DNA of 64,000 nucleotides from Nitrobacter sp051912485 (GTDB lineage Bacteria > Pseudomonadota > Alphaproteobacteria > Rhizobiales > Xanthobacteraceae): contig NZ_CP196822.1 of NCBI RefSeq assembly GCF_051912485.1, positions 186,001-250,000 on the forward strand, in the 5' to 3' direction. The stretch's first letter is position 1; each line of letters starts with the position of its first letter. Positions 26,811 through 35,022 of the stretch are shown piece by piece. The notes beneath the pieces were generated by a model. It saw only the letters and a program-made list of their open reading frames with translations, had not been told where the DNA came from and ran no database searches. Made by a program: the position numbers and the translations under genes.

Positions 26811-27212
26811 TTAGCCGCCGGAGAAGTGAGCCGAGATCGCATGGGCGAAACCGCCAAAGCCGCCGCGTGTGACGGGACCGCTGCCGGATTCAGACGATGT
26901 CGCGGACGACGAATGGCTCGATGAGGAATCGCCGCCGTAAAAACTCGATCGCGATGACCAGCCGCTGCTGTGTCCGCCGCTCGATGAACCCGAATTGCAG
27001 GCGGTAGCGGTCTGGCCTGGTGTGGCGGACGCCGCGACGCCAGGGCGGTTAGGTTCGCATTTGTTGTGTGGCATCAGCGCGTAGGCGCCACCGCCGACGG
27101 CGAGCGTGCCCATCACCAGCAGCGCGACATGTCTGGAGCGTTTCACCGGAGGTGACGGTTCGAGCGGCGGCAGCCGCCGCTTTCCGAACTGCTCGGCGGG
27201 AGGACGGGACAT
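26811..27212 (-). CDS. YjfM/YgiB-like low-complexity protein
   Basis: A 133-residue protein with a basic N-terminus and one hydrophobic segment (HVALLVMGTLAVGGGAYALM). A Ser/Gly-rich middle follows, then a C-terminal VTRGGFGGFAHA. The VTRGGFG motif matches the end of the E. coli YgiB/YjfM (DUF1190) proteins, which are also encoded directly upstream of the ATP-grasp gene. Two Cys lie in the middle region. Its stop is 25 bp before the yjfC-like start, and its own ATG lies just past the DUF350 stop. The Ser-rich tract is unusual and could be a modification or cell-wall-spanning region. Function is unknown. Confidence 0.65.
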   Translation of the reverse strand: MSRPPAEQFGKRRLPPLEPSPPVKRSRHVALLVMGTLAVGGGAYALMPHNKCEPNRPGVAASATPGQTATACNSGSSSGGHSSGWSSRSSFYGGDSSSSHSSSATSSESGSGPVTRGGFGGFAHAISAHFSGG

Positions 27213-27214
27213 GG

Positions 27215-27619
27215 TCAGTAGACCATCGACGCCGCGTTGATCGCGCCGGCTGCGATCGACGACAGGCCGAGCCAGATCGCCGGCGCGAGTTCGCCCGCCG
27301 CGATCCGAGCCGACAGGTTCGGCACCGGAATTTTGACGATGTAATAGACGGCGATCTGGACGATCAGTGCGATCACGCTCCAGATCAGGCAGTCGATGAC
27401 GTTGACGGTGTGGATGATCGCACTGACCACCGGAATGACGAAGCCGATCAGGCTTAAGCCCAGCGCGATGGCCGCCGCCGGATCGTTGTCGCGGATCAGT
27501 TTGAATTCATCGTGCGGCGTGACGCGCGTATAGACGAACAGATACAGCACGACGGCGATCAGGCCCGTGCAGAAATACAGCAGGAAGGCTGGCAGCCCGG
27601 CCAACGATTGCAGGATCAT
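27215..27619 (-). CDS. YjfL-like DUF350 membrane protein
   Basis: A 134-residue inner-membrane protein with four predicted helices. DUF350 features are TPHDEFKLIRDNDPAAAIALGLSLIGFVIP in the first half and a related second half, as expected for an internal duplication. It is the first gene of the yjfL-yjfM-yjfC-like unit. In E. coli the same genes follow yjfJ, a PspA-like gene; no PspA homologue is present here. Its biochemical role is unknown. Confidence 0.85.
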   Translation of the reverse strand: MILQSLAGLPAFLLYFCTGLIAVVLYLFVYTRVTPHDEFKLIRDNDPAAAIALGLSLIGFVIPVVSAIIHTVNVIDCLIWSVIALIVQIAVYYIVKIPVPNLSARIAAGELAPAIWLGLSSIAAGAINAASMVY

Positions 27620-27750
27620 GTCAGCCCCCGTGGTGACGCCTCAGCCCGGATATTCAGCCATGTCGTGTCAGTCGCGACAACCCGGCGACGGGTTCACGGC
27701 AGGACCGGCCGGGCCTTCTGGTTAGAGCAAAGCGCAGACTTGGTAGGCCT

Positions 27751-27784
27751 CACAAACAAAGACCCCGCCATTTACGGCGGGGCC
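27751..27784 (-). terminator. Intrinsic terminator after ctrA
   Basis: On the minus strand GGCCCCGCC and GGCGGGGTC form a nine-pair stem around a 6-nt loop, followed by TTTGTTTGT. It lies about 30 bp past the ctrA stop. Confidence 0.85.
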
Positions 27785-27812
27785 AGTCTGGGAGGAACGG
27801 TGAATTCCGATG

Positions 27813-28514
27813 TCAGGCCGGGATGCGCACTTCTTCTTCGTGCGGTTCGCGCAGCACGTAGCCGCGGCCCCAGACGGTCTCGATGAAATTGCGGCCTTCG
27901 GAGGCATTGGCGAGCTTCTTGCGCAGCTTGCAGATGAAGACGTCGATGATCTTCAGCTCGGGCTCGTCCATGCCGCCATAGAGGTGGTTGAGGAACATTT
28001 CCTTGGTCAGGGTGGTGCCCTTGCGGAGCGAAAGCAGCTCCAGCATCTGGTATTCCTTGCCCGTGAGGTGGACGCGCTGGCCGCCGACTTCCACCGTCTT
28101 GGTGTCGAGATTGACCACGAGATCGCCGGTCTGGATCACCGACTGGGCATGACCCTTGGAGCGGCGCACGATCGCATGGATGCGGGCTACCAGTTCGTCC
28201 TTGTGGAAGGGCTTTGTCATGTAGTCGTCGGCGCCGACGCCGAGACCCTTGACCTTGTCCTCGATGCCGGCGAGGCCGGAGAGGATCAGAATGGGTGTCT
28301 TGATCTTGGAGACGCGAAGCTGCTTGAGCACGTCGTAACCGGACATGTCGGGCAGGTTCAGATCGAGAAGGATGATGTCGTAGTCGTATAGCTTGCCGAG
28401 GTCGACGCCTTCTTCGCCGAGATCCGTCGTATAGACGTTGAAACTCTCGGACTTGAGCATCAGCTCGATCGACTGCGCGACGGCGCTGTCATCTTCTATC
28501 AGCAAAACGCGCAT
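27813..28514 (-). CDS. ctrA: Cell-cycle response regulator CtrA
   Basis: A 233-residue OmpR-type regulator. The receiver has acidic residues in LIEDDS, phosphoacceptor Asp51 in LLDLNLPDMSG and Lys in MTKPFHKD. The DNA-binding domain (about 125-225) contains the CtrA recognition region, with LTGKEYQMLELLSLRKG and LYGGMDEPELKIIDVFICKLRKKL. CtrA binds TTAA-N7-TTAA sites and controls division, flagella and chemotaxis in alphaproteobacteria; ChpT, encoded 8 kb away, phosphorylates it in Caulobacter. The C-terminal end here is EVRIPA, without the Ala-Ala degradation tag of Caulobacter CtrA, so ClpXP recognition may differ. Confidence 0.96.
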   Translation of the reverse strand: MRVLLIEDDSAVAQSIELMLKSESFNVYTTDLGEEGVDLGKLYDYDIILLDLNLPDMSGYDVLKQLRVSKIKTPILILSGLAGIEDKVKGLGVGADDYMTKPFHKDELVARIHAIVRRSKGHAQSVIQTGDLVVNLDTKTVEVGGQRVHLTGKEYQMLELLSLRKGTTLTKEMFLNHLYGGMDEPELKIIDVFICKLRKKLANASEGRNFIETVWGRGYVLREPHEEEVRIPA

Positions 28515-28882
28515 GCCAGTCCCCTAATCGTCGCCGCGCCGGGCGTCAGGCCGGCCGCAATACTTGCGGCACTGGAAACGCCTTTAAGCAACTGATTCGG
28601 ATCCTGACTGCCTATGGTTAACAAAAACTGATTCCGTTGTGCAAGGTCTGTCGGTGCAATTTTCATCGAATCGCCCTAAGATGTTGCATTGAAGCAGCTT
28701 TTCTTATCCGAATACGCTCAGGCTCCACATTAAAAGTCAGGCCTAACCGACTCTCGCGACTCGCCTTCGTCCTGAAGACAGGCGCGCTCAGTTACCAAAG
28801 ACAATGACGCAATGATTAACGATGCGGGTAAACACGAGGTTAAAGGGGGCCTGCTAATGCGCGGAAACTTAAGGTTTTCACG
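28515..28882. other. Divergent ctrA-fliI intergenic region
   Basis: About 370 bp separating ctrA (minus) from fliI (plus). It must contain both promoters. TTAAC half-sites occur at about 28618 and 28816, but none is paired with a second TTAA at the 7-bp spacing of a full CtrA box. I see no other gene. Confidence 0.6.
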
Positions 28883-30208
28883 ATGAAAGGCCTGGCTGAA
28901 CAGATCGGCGACATCGAACCCGTCAATATTTATGGCCGCGTGGTTGGCGTGCGTGGACTGATGGTCGAGATCGCCGGCCCCATTCATGCGATGTCGGTCG
29001 GGGCCCGCATTGTGATCGAAACCGGCGGGGACCGTGTCATCCCGGCGGAGGTGGTCGGCTTCAACGGCGACAATGCCGTGGTCATGCCGTTCGCCGGCCT
29101 TGACGGGGTGCGTCGCGGCTGCCGGGCCGTGATCGCCAATGCTTTGGGTCAGGTGCGACCGGCGGCCTCCTGGCTTGGCCGCGTTCTCAACGCCATGGGC
29201 GAACCGATCGACGGTAAGGGGCCGCTGGCGCAGGGTGCGGTGCCGATGCCGTTTCGCAATTCGCCGCCGCCGGCGCATTCGCGCAAGCGGGTCGGCAAAC
29301 CGCTCGATCTCGGTGTGCGCGCTCTGAACACGTTCCTGACCTGCTGCCGTGGCCAGCGGCTCGGCATCTTCGCCGGCTCCGGCGTCGGCAAGTCCGTGCT
29401 GCTGTCGATGCTGGCGCGCAACGCCGACGCCGACGTTTCGGTGATCGGGCTGGTCGGCGAACGCGGCCGCGAGGTGCAGGAATTTCTGCAGGACGATCTC
29501 GGCGAGGACGGGCTTGCACGATCGGTCGTTGTGGTTGCGACCTCCGACGAGCCCGCGTTGATGCGGCGGCAGGCTGCTTATCTGACGCTCGCCATCGCGG
29601 AATATTTCCGCGACGAGGGCAAGGACGTCATGTGCATGATGGATTCGGTGACGCGGTTTGCGATGGCGCAGCGCGAAATCGGATTGTCGGCCGGCGAGCC
29701 GCCGACCACGAAGGGTTACACGCCGACGGTGTTCACCGAACTGCCGAAGCTTCTGGAGCGCGCCGGTCCCGGCGCCGACGAGGGAACCATCACCGGCATT
29801 TTCACCGTGCTGGTGGACGGTGACGATCATAACGAGCCGGTGGCCGACGCGGTGCGTGGCATTCTCGACGGCCACATCGTGATGGAGCGCGCCATCGCCG
29901 AACGCGGCCGCTATCCCGCAATCAACGTTCTCAAGTCGGTGTCGCGCACCATGCCGAAATCTGCTGATCCCGCCTTTCTGCCGGTCATCACCCGCGGGCG
30001 GCAGGTGATGGCCACCTATTCCGATATGGAGGAACTGATCCGCCTTGGCGCCTACCGGACCGGTTCCAACGCCGAGGTCGACGAGGCGATCCGGCTCAAT
30101 CCGACCCTGGAAGACTTTTTGCGCCAGGCCAAGGACGAGGTGACCAGCATCGAGGACGGCTATCGGCGATTGCAGCAAATCCTTAAGACCTTGGAAACGG
30201 AAAGCTAA
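28883..30208 (+). CDS. fliI: Flagellar type III export ATPase FliI
   Basis: A 441-residue ATPase that powers flagellar export. It is homologous to the F1 beta subunit. The Walker A motif GSGVGKS is at about residues 165-171, with GLVGERGREVQEFL after it, Walker B CMMDSVTRFAMAQREIGL, and GDDHNEPVADAVRGILDGH. The length matches the family. fliJ follows on the same strand after about 100 bp. In alphaproteobacteria this pair is an early flagellar operon, often under CtrA. Confidence 0.96.
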   Translation: MKGLAEQIGDIEPVNIYGRVVGVRGLMVEIAGPIHAMSVGARIVIETGGDRVIPAEVVGFNGDNAVVMPFAGLDGVRRGCRAVIANALGQVRPAASWLGRVLNAMGEPIDGKGPLAQGAVPMPFRNSPPPAHSRKRVGKPLDLGVRALNTFLTCCRGQRLGIFAGSGVGKSVLLSMLARNADADVSVIGLVGERGREVQEFLQDDLGEDGLARSVVVVATSDEPALMRRQAAYLTLAIAEYFRDEGKDVMCMMDSVTRFAMAQREIGLSAGEPPTTKGYTPTVFTELPKLLERAGPGADEGTITGIFTVLVDGDDHNEPVADAVRGILDGHIVMERAIAERGRYPAINVLKSVSRTMPKSADPAFLPVITRGRQVMATYSDMEELIRLGAYRTGSNAEVDEAIRLNPTLEDFLRQAKDEVTSIEDGYRRLQQILKTLETES

Positions 30209-30314
30209 CGTTGTCGGGCCATCATTCGTCTCTCATGAGAGTAATGCCGGGTTGGTCCGCAGCGGATCCCGGTGTTGTCCCGCTCAGATTGGGACTTCTG
30301 GGGAGTATGAGTCG

Positions 30315-30737
30315 ATGAAGTCGCGTGAAACGCTGATCCGCCTGAAAAAATTCCAGGTTGAGGAGAAGCGACGGAGGGTTGCTCAGATCGAGGGTATGAT
30401 CGCTGACTTCCAGCGCATGTCGGTTGATCTGGAGCGTGAAATCGAAATCGAGCAGGAGCGTGCCGGGATCAACGATCCCGCGCATTTCGCCTATCCGACC
30501 TACGCCAAGGCGGCGATCCAGCGCCGCGAAAACCTGACCCGCTCGGCGGACGAGCTGCGCGTCCAGCTCGAAGACGCCAAGTTAAACCTCGCGGAGGCTT
30601 TCGAGGAGCTGAAGAAGGTCGAATTGCTCGACGAGCGCGACCAGGCTCGCGAGCGTGCCGAAGAGAGCGCCCGCGAGCAGGCCGATCTCGACAGCATCGG
30701 CCTGATGCGGGCGCGCATGGGCGCCGCCATCGCCTGA
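30315..30737 (+). CDS. fliJ: Flagellar export chaperone FliJ
   Basis: A 140-residue, almost wholly helical coiled-coil protein. It starts MKSRETLIRLKKFQVEEKRRRVAQIE and is rich in Glu, Arg and Gln throughout. FliJ works with FliI and FlhA in flagellar export, like the gamma subunit of F1. Sequence conservation is low in this family, so the call rests on length, coiled-coil character and its place directly after fliI. ATG 30315 has GGGGAG 9 nt upstream. Confidence 0.85.
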   Translation: MKSRETLIRLKKFQVEEKRRRVAQIEGMIADFQRMSVDLEREIEIEQERAGINDPAHFAYPTYAKAAIQRRENLTRSADELRVQLEDAKLNLAEAFEELKKVELLDERDQARERAEESAREQADLDSIGLMRARMGAAIA

Positions 30738-30765
30738 ACGCGGCATCGACAATTCACGTCTATCG

Positions 30766-30797
30766 AACCCGGGCACTTCGCCCGGGTTTTGCTTTTT
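30766..30797 (+). terminator. Intrinsic terminator after fliIJ
   Basis: AACCCGGGC and GCCCGGGTT form a nine-pair stem with a short loop, followed by TTGCTTTTT, 29 bp past the fliJ stop. Confidence 0.88.
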
Positions 30798-30842
30798 AGA
30801 GATATCCACAAGGGCGATCGGCGCGCCGGTTCGCTGCGGCAA

Positions 30843-31097
30843 ATGAACGCAATCCGTGGCCGTAGCCGAGTGCGGACCGCGACGCCGAATCCAGTTTTGC
30901 CTCCGAGCCGGTGTTGCAGAGGGATGGCGGCGCGTCCGCGTTCATTTCACGGTCCGCGCGCGACCAGTGATTTCACGGTACGCAGGGTCACGCTCGAACA
31001 GCAGGGTGGTTCGACCAACGGCAAGCCCGCATCTGCGCCAGCCTATACAGGCAAGCTGATCGAGACTGTGCCGGCGCGGGCAACGCCGCCGCGCTGA
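30843..31097 (+). CDS. Possible small basic protein
   Basis: An 84-codon frame whose stop lies 16 bp before a strong terminator, which argues that some transcript from this strand ends here. The predicted product is rich in Arg, Pro and Thr, with no domain I recognise. The C-terminal half (TVRRVTLEQQGG, YTGKLIETVPA) looks more protein-like than the Arg-rich first half, so the true start may lie further in. No clear ribosome site precedes ATG 30843. It may not be a gene. Confidence 0.3.
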   Translation: MNAIRGRSRVRTATPNPVLPPSRCCRGMAARPRSFHGPRATSDFTVRRVTLEQQGGSTNGKPASAPAYTGKLIETVPARATPPR

Positions 31098-31112
31098 GTT
31101 TCGTTAGGCAAA

Positions 31113-31143
31113 AGAAAACGCCCGTGGGGGGCGGGCGTTTTCC
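31113..31143. terminator. Bidirectional intrinsic terminator
   Basis: GAAAACGCCCG and CGGGCGTTTTC form an eleven-pair stem around a G-rich loop, with A residues before and T residues inside the arm. It can stop transcripts from the possible small gene on the left and from the minus-strand gene at 31240-31440 on the right. Confidence 0.85.
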
Positions 31144-31239
31144 ATCGTAGACCACTTGGGGTTAGTGGGGTCCTCTACGTACTCACGCGGCGACTTCGGG
31201 GGGCAAAATAAAGAGGCCTCGTGAATTCCTCAAATTCCT

Positions 31240-31440
31240 TTAGCGAACGACCATCGCGTCCGAACTCGTGACCGCCATTGGCTTGCCGGCCTTGATGACG
31301 CGCGCGGTCTGCGTATAGCCGTCGTCGGCATTCATGCGTGCCGAAATCGCGAAGCCCGCTACCGCAATACCTGCAATAAGAGCAACAACCACGATTTTCA
31401 GGTGGGTCGTCCGATCCGCGCTGTAAATCGAGTGGTTCAT
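31240..31440 (-). CDS. Small single-pass membrane protein
   Basis: A 66-residue protein with a cytoplasmic N-terminal tail (MNHSIYSADRTTHLK), one transmembrane helix (IVVVALIAGIAVAGFAISA) and a short polar C-terminus (VIKAGKPMAVTSSDAMVVR). GGGAGG five nt before the ATG at 31440 supports translation; longer frames up to 31608 are not supported. I recall similar small proteins in Bradyrhizobium-type genomes, none with known function. It is separated from flhA by 320 bp. Confidence 0.7.
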   Translation of the reverse strand: MNHSIYSADRTTHLKIVVVALIAGIAVAGFAISARMNADDGYTQTARVIKAGKPMAVTSSDAMVVR

Positions 31441-31760
31441 GGAAGCCTCCCTGCCGTTAACTTCCTTTGAAGGTTTGTCTCCGCCGTCCCCGCGTAGGTT
31501 CATGGTCTCGCGCTCTGGAAACGTAGGAATTGGCTCGGACGTTCCGAAGAGGCCATCACAAAGCCGTGAAAAGGTGTGAACCAACGCGATCGTATCCACC
31601 CGAAGCATGGCGGTGAATTTATTATTTTACAATTATATCAGCATGTTAACGTTAAACGCCCGTTCGATCGCGCTTTCGTTCGATCGAATGTCGCCAGACT
31701 TAAATCACTTGTCTGATGCCAAATTGTCGCATCAGCGACCGATCGATTCGGCGTGACGAA
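31441..31760. other. Intergenic region between the small membrane protein gene and flhA
   Basis: A fairly A+T-rich stretch of 320 bp with no credible gene. It contains GTTAACGTTAAACG (about 31645) and a direct repeat GTTCGATCG at 31662 and 31678, each half containing the palindrome CGATCG. These are possible regulator sites for the minus-strand small gene. Confidence 0.5.
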
Positions 31761-33902
31761 TCAGATGCTTCCGACGGTTTTAAGCCGGGCGCGCGGATGG
31801 ATTTCGGCCTGCGACAACACAGGGGTCTGGGCGCGGAACCGTTCGACCAGCGAGCGGACGAACGGCCGGATTGCGGCCGAGGTTACCAGCACCGGCGCTT
31901 CGCCTTCGCGGGCGGCCTGTTCGAAGCGATCACGCACCGCGGTCATGAATTCGGACAGCTTCGAGGGCTGCATCGCGAGGCTGCGTTCTTCGCCCTGACC
32001 GATGATGGATTCGGCAAAGGCCTGCTCCCATTTCGCCGACAGCGCGACCAGCGGCAGGTAGCCGTTGGCTGAGGTGTTCTGGGCGCAGATCTGGCGCGCG
32101 AGGCGGGCGCGCACGTGTTCGACCAGCGTCGCCGGATTGCGCGAGAAGGCCAGCGCATCGGCGATGCCTTCGAGGATGGTGGAGAGATCGCGGACCGAGA
32201 TGCGCTCCGCGAGCAGGAGTTGCAGCACACGCTGGATGCCGGAGATCGTGATCTGGCTCGGAACGATGTCCTTGACCAGTTCGCCCTGTTCCTTCGGCAG
32301 ATCCTTCAGAAGCTTTTGCACCTCGCCATAGGAGAGGAGGTCCGACATGTTGGTCTTGAGCAGTTCGGTGAGGTGGGTCGAAACCACGGTCGCGGAATCG
32401 ACCACGGTATAGCCCTTCAGCGAGGCTTCTTCCTTCAGCGATGCATCGACCCACGTTGCCGGCAGACCGAAGGTCGGTTCGGTGGTGTGAATACCGGGGA
32501 CGTCGACCTGATCGCCGGCGGGGTCCATCACCATGTACTGGTTCGGCCAGATCCGGCCTGAGCCGGCGTCGACCTCCTTGATCTTGATGATGTAGGTGTT
32601 GGCCTCGAGCTGGACGTTGTCGAGGATGCGCACCGCCGGCATCACGAATCCCATCTCGATCGCGAGCGAGCGGCGCAGCGCCTTGATCTGCTCGGTGAGG
32701 CGATCCTGGCCGTCCGGGCCGTTGACCAGCGGCAACAGCGCATAGCCCAGTTCGATCTTGAGATCGTCGATCTTCAGCGCGGCTGAAATCGGCTCTTCCG
32801 CTGCCGCATTGGCTGCTGCCGCCGCTGCGGCTGCTGCTGCGGGCGACGCGGCAGCCTGCGCTTCCGCGGCTTCAACGCGATGGCGTTTTCGCGACGTCCA
32901 GGCCAGCGCCGCAGCGCCACCGCCCAGCGCGAGGAACGGCAGCATCGGAATGCCTGGCAGCAGCCCCAGCACCAGCATCACGCCAGCCGACATGCCGAGC
33001 GCCTGCGGATAGCCGGACAGCTGCTTCATGAGCGCCTTGTCGGCGGCGCCGGTAACGGCGGCCTTGGAGACCAGAAGGCCCGCGGCGGTGGAGACGATCA
33101 GCGCCGGAATTTGCGTGACGAGGCCGTCGCCGACGGTCAGCAGGGTGTAGCTGCGCGCCGCATCGGCGAAGCTCAAGCCCTGCTGCGCGATGCCGATGAT
33201 CATACCGCCGATGATGTTGATGAAAACGACGAGCAGGCCGGCGACCGCATCTCCGCGCACGAACTTCGAGGCGCCGTCCATGGCGCCGAAGAAACCGCTT
33301 TCGTCCTCCAGCGCCTTGCGGCGTTCCTTGGCGGTCTTTTCGTCGATCAGGCCGGCGGACAGGTCGGCGTCGATCGCCATCTGCTTGCCGGGCATGGAGT
33401 CGAGCTGGAAGCGCGCCGCGACCTCGGCGATGCGGCCCGAACCCTTGGTGATGACCACGAAGTTCACGATCACCAGGATCGCGAACACGATGATGCCGAT
33501 CACGAAGTTGCCGCCCATTACGAAGTTGCCGAAGGCTTCGATGACATGGCCGGCGGCGGCCGAGCCTTCATGCCCGTGCGACAGGATCAGCCGTGTCGAG
33601 GCGAGGTTGAGCGACAGCCGCAGCATGGTCGCGATCAGCAGCACGGTCGGGAAGGAGGAGAATTCCAGCGGCGCCTGGATGAACAGCGACGTCATCAGGA
33701 TCAGGAGCGACAGCGTGATGGAGATAGCCAGAAAGAGGTCAAGGACGACCGACGGCAGCGGCAGGATCAGGACGACAAGGATGGTCAGGACGCCGAAGGC
33801 GAGCGCGAGATCGCCCCGCCGCAGCATGGTTCCGATCTCGCTGAAGCTCGGAAAACCCGAGCCTGGCGCGTCCGCGCCCTGACCCGCAGTGGTGCCAGCC
33901 AT
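31761..33902 (-). CDS. flhA: Flagellar export gate protein FlhA
   Basis: A 713-residue inner-membrane component of the flagellar export gate. The N-terminal half has eight predicted helices and the cytoplasmic FHIPEP-type loop (GSGRIAEVAARFQLDSMPGKQMAIDADL). The C-terminal half is the soluble substrate-binding domain, with RRSLAIEMGFVMPAVRILDN and RDLSTILEGIADAL. The linker has an unusual Ala-rich tract (about ten consecutive Ala). I took ATG 33902; an in-frame GTG at 34004 with a G-rich site 6 nt upstream would add 34 residues. A likely CtrA box precedes the gene. Confidence 0.95.
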   Translation of the reverse strand: MAGTTAGQGADAPGSGFPSFSEIGTMLRRGDLALAFGVLTILVVLILPLPSVVLDLFLAISITLSLLILMTSLFIQAPLEFSSFPTVLLIATMLRLSLNLASTRLILSHGHEGSAAAGHVIEAFGNFVMGGNFVIGIIVFAILVIVNFVVITKGSGRIAEVAARFQLDSMPGKQMAIDADLSAGLIDEKTAKERRKALEDESGFFGAMDGASKFVRGDAVAGLLVVFINIIGGMIIGIAQQGLSFADAARSYTLLTVGDGLVTQIPALIVSTAAGLLVSKAAVTGAADKALMKQLSGYPQALGMSAGVMLVLGLLPGIPMLPFLALGGGAAALAWTSRKRHRVEAAEAQAAASPAAAAAAAAAANAAAEEPISAALKIDDLKIELGYALLPLVNGPDGQDRLTEQIKALRRSLAIEMGFVMPAVRILDNVQLEANTYIIKIKEVDAGSGRIWPNQYMVMDPAGDQVDVPGIHTTEPTFGLPATWVDASLKEEASLKGYTVVDSATVVSTHLTELLKTNMSDLLSYGEVQKLLKDLPKEQGELVKDIVPSQITISGIQRVLQLLLAERISVRDLSTILEGIADALAFSRNPATLVEHVRARLARQICAQNTSANGYLPLVALSAKWEQAFAESIIGQGEERSLAMQPSKLSEFMTAVRDRFEQAAREGEAPVLVTSAAIRPFVRSLVERFRAQTPVLSQAEIHPRARLKTVGSI

Positions 33903-34500
33903 CCTCGCCGTTTCCCCCCGCGCATGCCGTTCGCGCGTGCCAAGCGTCTGCGCGGCGGCCGAGGGGCCGCCGTTCCGAAAGTGAGGCACCGCACTGGCGT
34001 CCACGGGATTCCCCCCGTTCTACGCGGCCGACGACACTCGACTTCACCCGGATTTCACTGGGCAAAATTTGCCCGGTGTATGGTTAGCAAATGGTTAACG
34101 TGCGGCCATAGCGGCCCAATAAATGTGGAGCCTCACGAGTCATCACTTGGAAGTCGATATATACGTGTCAATATGCCGCTGATGCTGGGTTCCAACATGA
34201 GTCGAATCTCGATATATTTAATTGTATATATCGATGCGGTGAGGTTTGGGGTGACGAAATCATTCGTGGGCAGAAGTGCGCTTCCATCGTTAGTGGCGGT
34301 TGCGGCATTGACGGTCAGTGCGGAAGACCGGATCCTGGCGGGGTAGCGATCTTTTAGTGCGGCGGTCGCGGGGAGGAGGAGATGCGCGCTGAGGATTCGG
34401 CGCGCATCTCCGCACCGCGCTGAACGCCGATTGCCGCGCGACACCCGACATTGTAAGGGATGCCTGCGCCGACGGCGGTTGCGGACGCGACCTCCGGCCG
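33903..34500. other. Intergenic region upstream of flhA, with three TCGATATAT units
   Basis: About 600 bp without a trusted gene. It holds the flhA promoter and, at 34209-34234, an inverted repeat TCGATATAT-N8-ATATATCGA, plus a third direct TCGATATATA at 34154-34163. The 34100-34330 segment is clearly more A+T-rich than its surroundings. The right end runs into the tRNA gene and should contain its promoter. Confidence 0.55.
34084..34099 (-). promoter_or_regulatory. Probable CtrA-binding site upstream of flhA
   Basis: TTAG-N7-TTAAC differs from the CtrA consensus TTAA-N7-TTAAC at one base. It lies about 180 bp before the chosen flhA start and 80 bp before the alternative GTG. CtrA directly controls early flagellar promoters, including flhA, in Caulobacter, and ctrA itself is in this window. 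One-mismatch matches also occur by chance, so context carries the call. Confidence 0.42.
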
Positions 34501-34576
34501 GGGCCTGTAGCTCAATGGTTAGAGCCGGCCGCTCATAACGGTCTGGTTGGGGGTTCAAGTCCCTCCGGGCCCACCA
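34501..34576 (+). tRNA. tRNA-Ile2 (anticodon CAU)
   Basis: 76 nt with encoded CCA. The acceptor GGGCCTG pairs with CGGGCCC, the D arm is GCTCAATGGTTAGAGC, the anticodon loop is CTCATAA, and the T arm contains GGTTCAAGTCC. The anticodon reads CAU. The D-arm sequence and overall likeness to E. coli ileX suggest an AUA-reading isoleucine tRNA whose C34 is converted to lysidine, and not a methionine tRNA. The tRNA call is certain; the isoleucine identity is likely. Confidence 0.9.
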
Positions 34577-34674
34577 ATTCTTTCAATAATAACTTGCCGC
34601 GGATCAGGTATGGGCAATGGAGCTACCGCCCCAAGTACCGCTCGGTTTAGTTCGCGTCCCGGCCTTCGTCACGG

Positions 34675-35022
34675 ATGGTGCAGGGTTTCAACGACATGCG
34701 CAGCCATTCGGTGCTTGCCACACGCCCGAGGGAATTGATGGGCAAAAGCGCGCATAACGTACGCCAACCGGAATGCTGCCGGAGTACAGCGATTTCTACC
34801 GGGACTGGCGACCGCCTCGCAGATTCACATGAGCGCGCAGCTCTCCGGCTATATCCCGATCCGCACCAGGCAGCGATCGGCGAGATCGTTCGGGCTGTCG
34901 CGACGTCAGCGACCGAACTTGAGGCTTTAGCATCACGCTCACGTCGGCTTTCCTCAAATGATAATCCGGCATTGGTCGGTTTCGCGCAATGTATGACGAT
35001 GAACGGTGGCGAGACCGACTGA
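34675..35022 (+). CDS. Doubtful hypothetical protein
   Basis: A 115-codon frame shortly after the tRNA gene. The second half (ERAALRLYPDPHQAAIGEIVRAV, ELEALASRSRRL) has helical, protein-like composition, but the first half does not. There is no ribosome site or known domain. It could be a remnant of a larger gene disrupted near the tRNA. Confidence 0.25.
   Translation: MVQGFNDMRSHSVLATRPRELMGKSAHNVRQPECCRSTAISTGTGDRLADSHERAALRLYPDPHQAAIGEIVRAVATSATELEALASRSRRLSSNDNPALVGFAQCMTMNGGETD

Noticed and set aside
28816..28832. TTAAC near GGTAAAC as a CtrA box before fliI
   Set aside because: The second half-site does not match TTAA at 7-bp spacing.
32880..34346. A 488-codon plus-strand frame across flhA
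   Set aside because: It is antisense to flhA and low in complexity; no domain.
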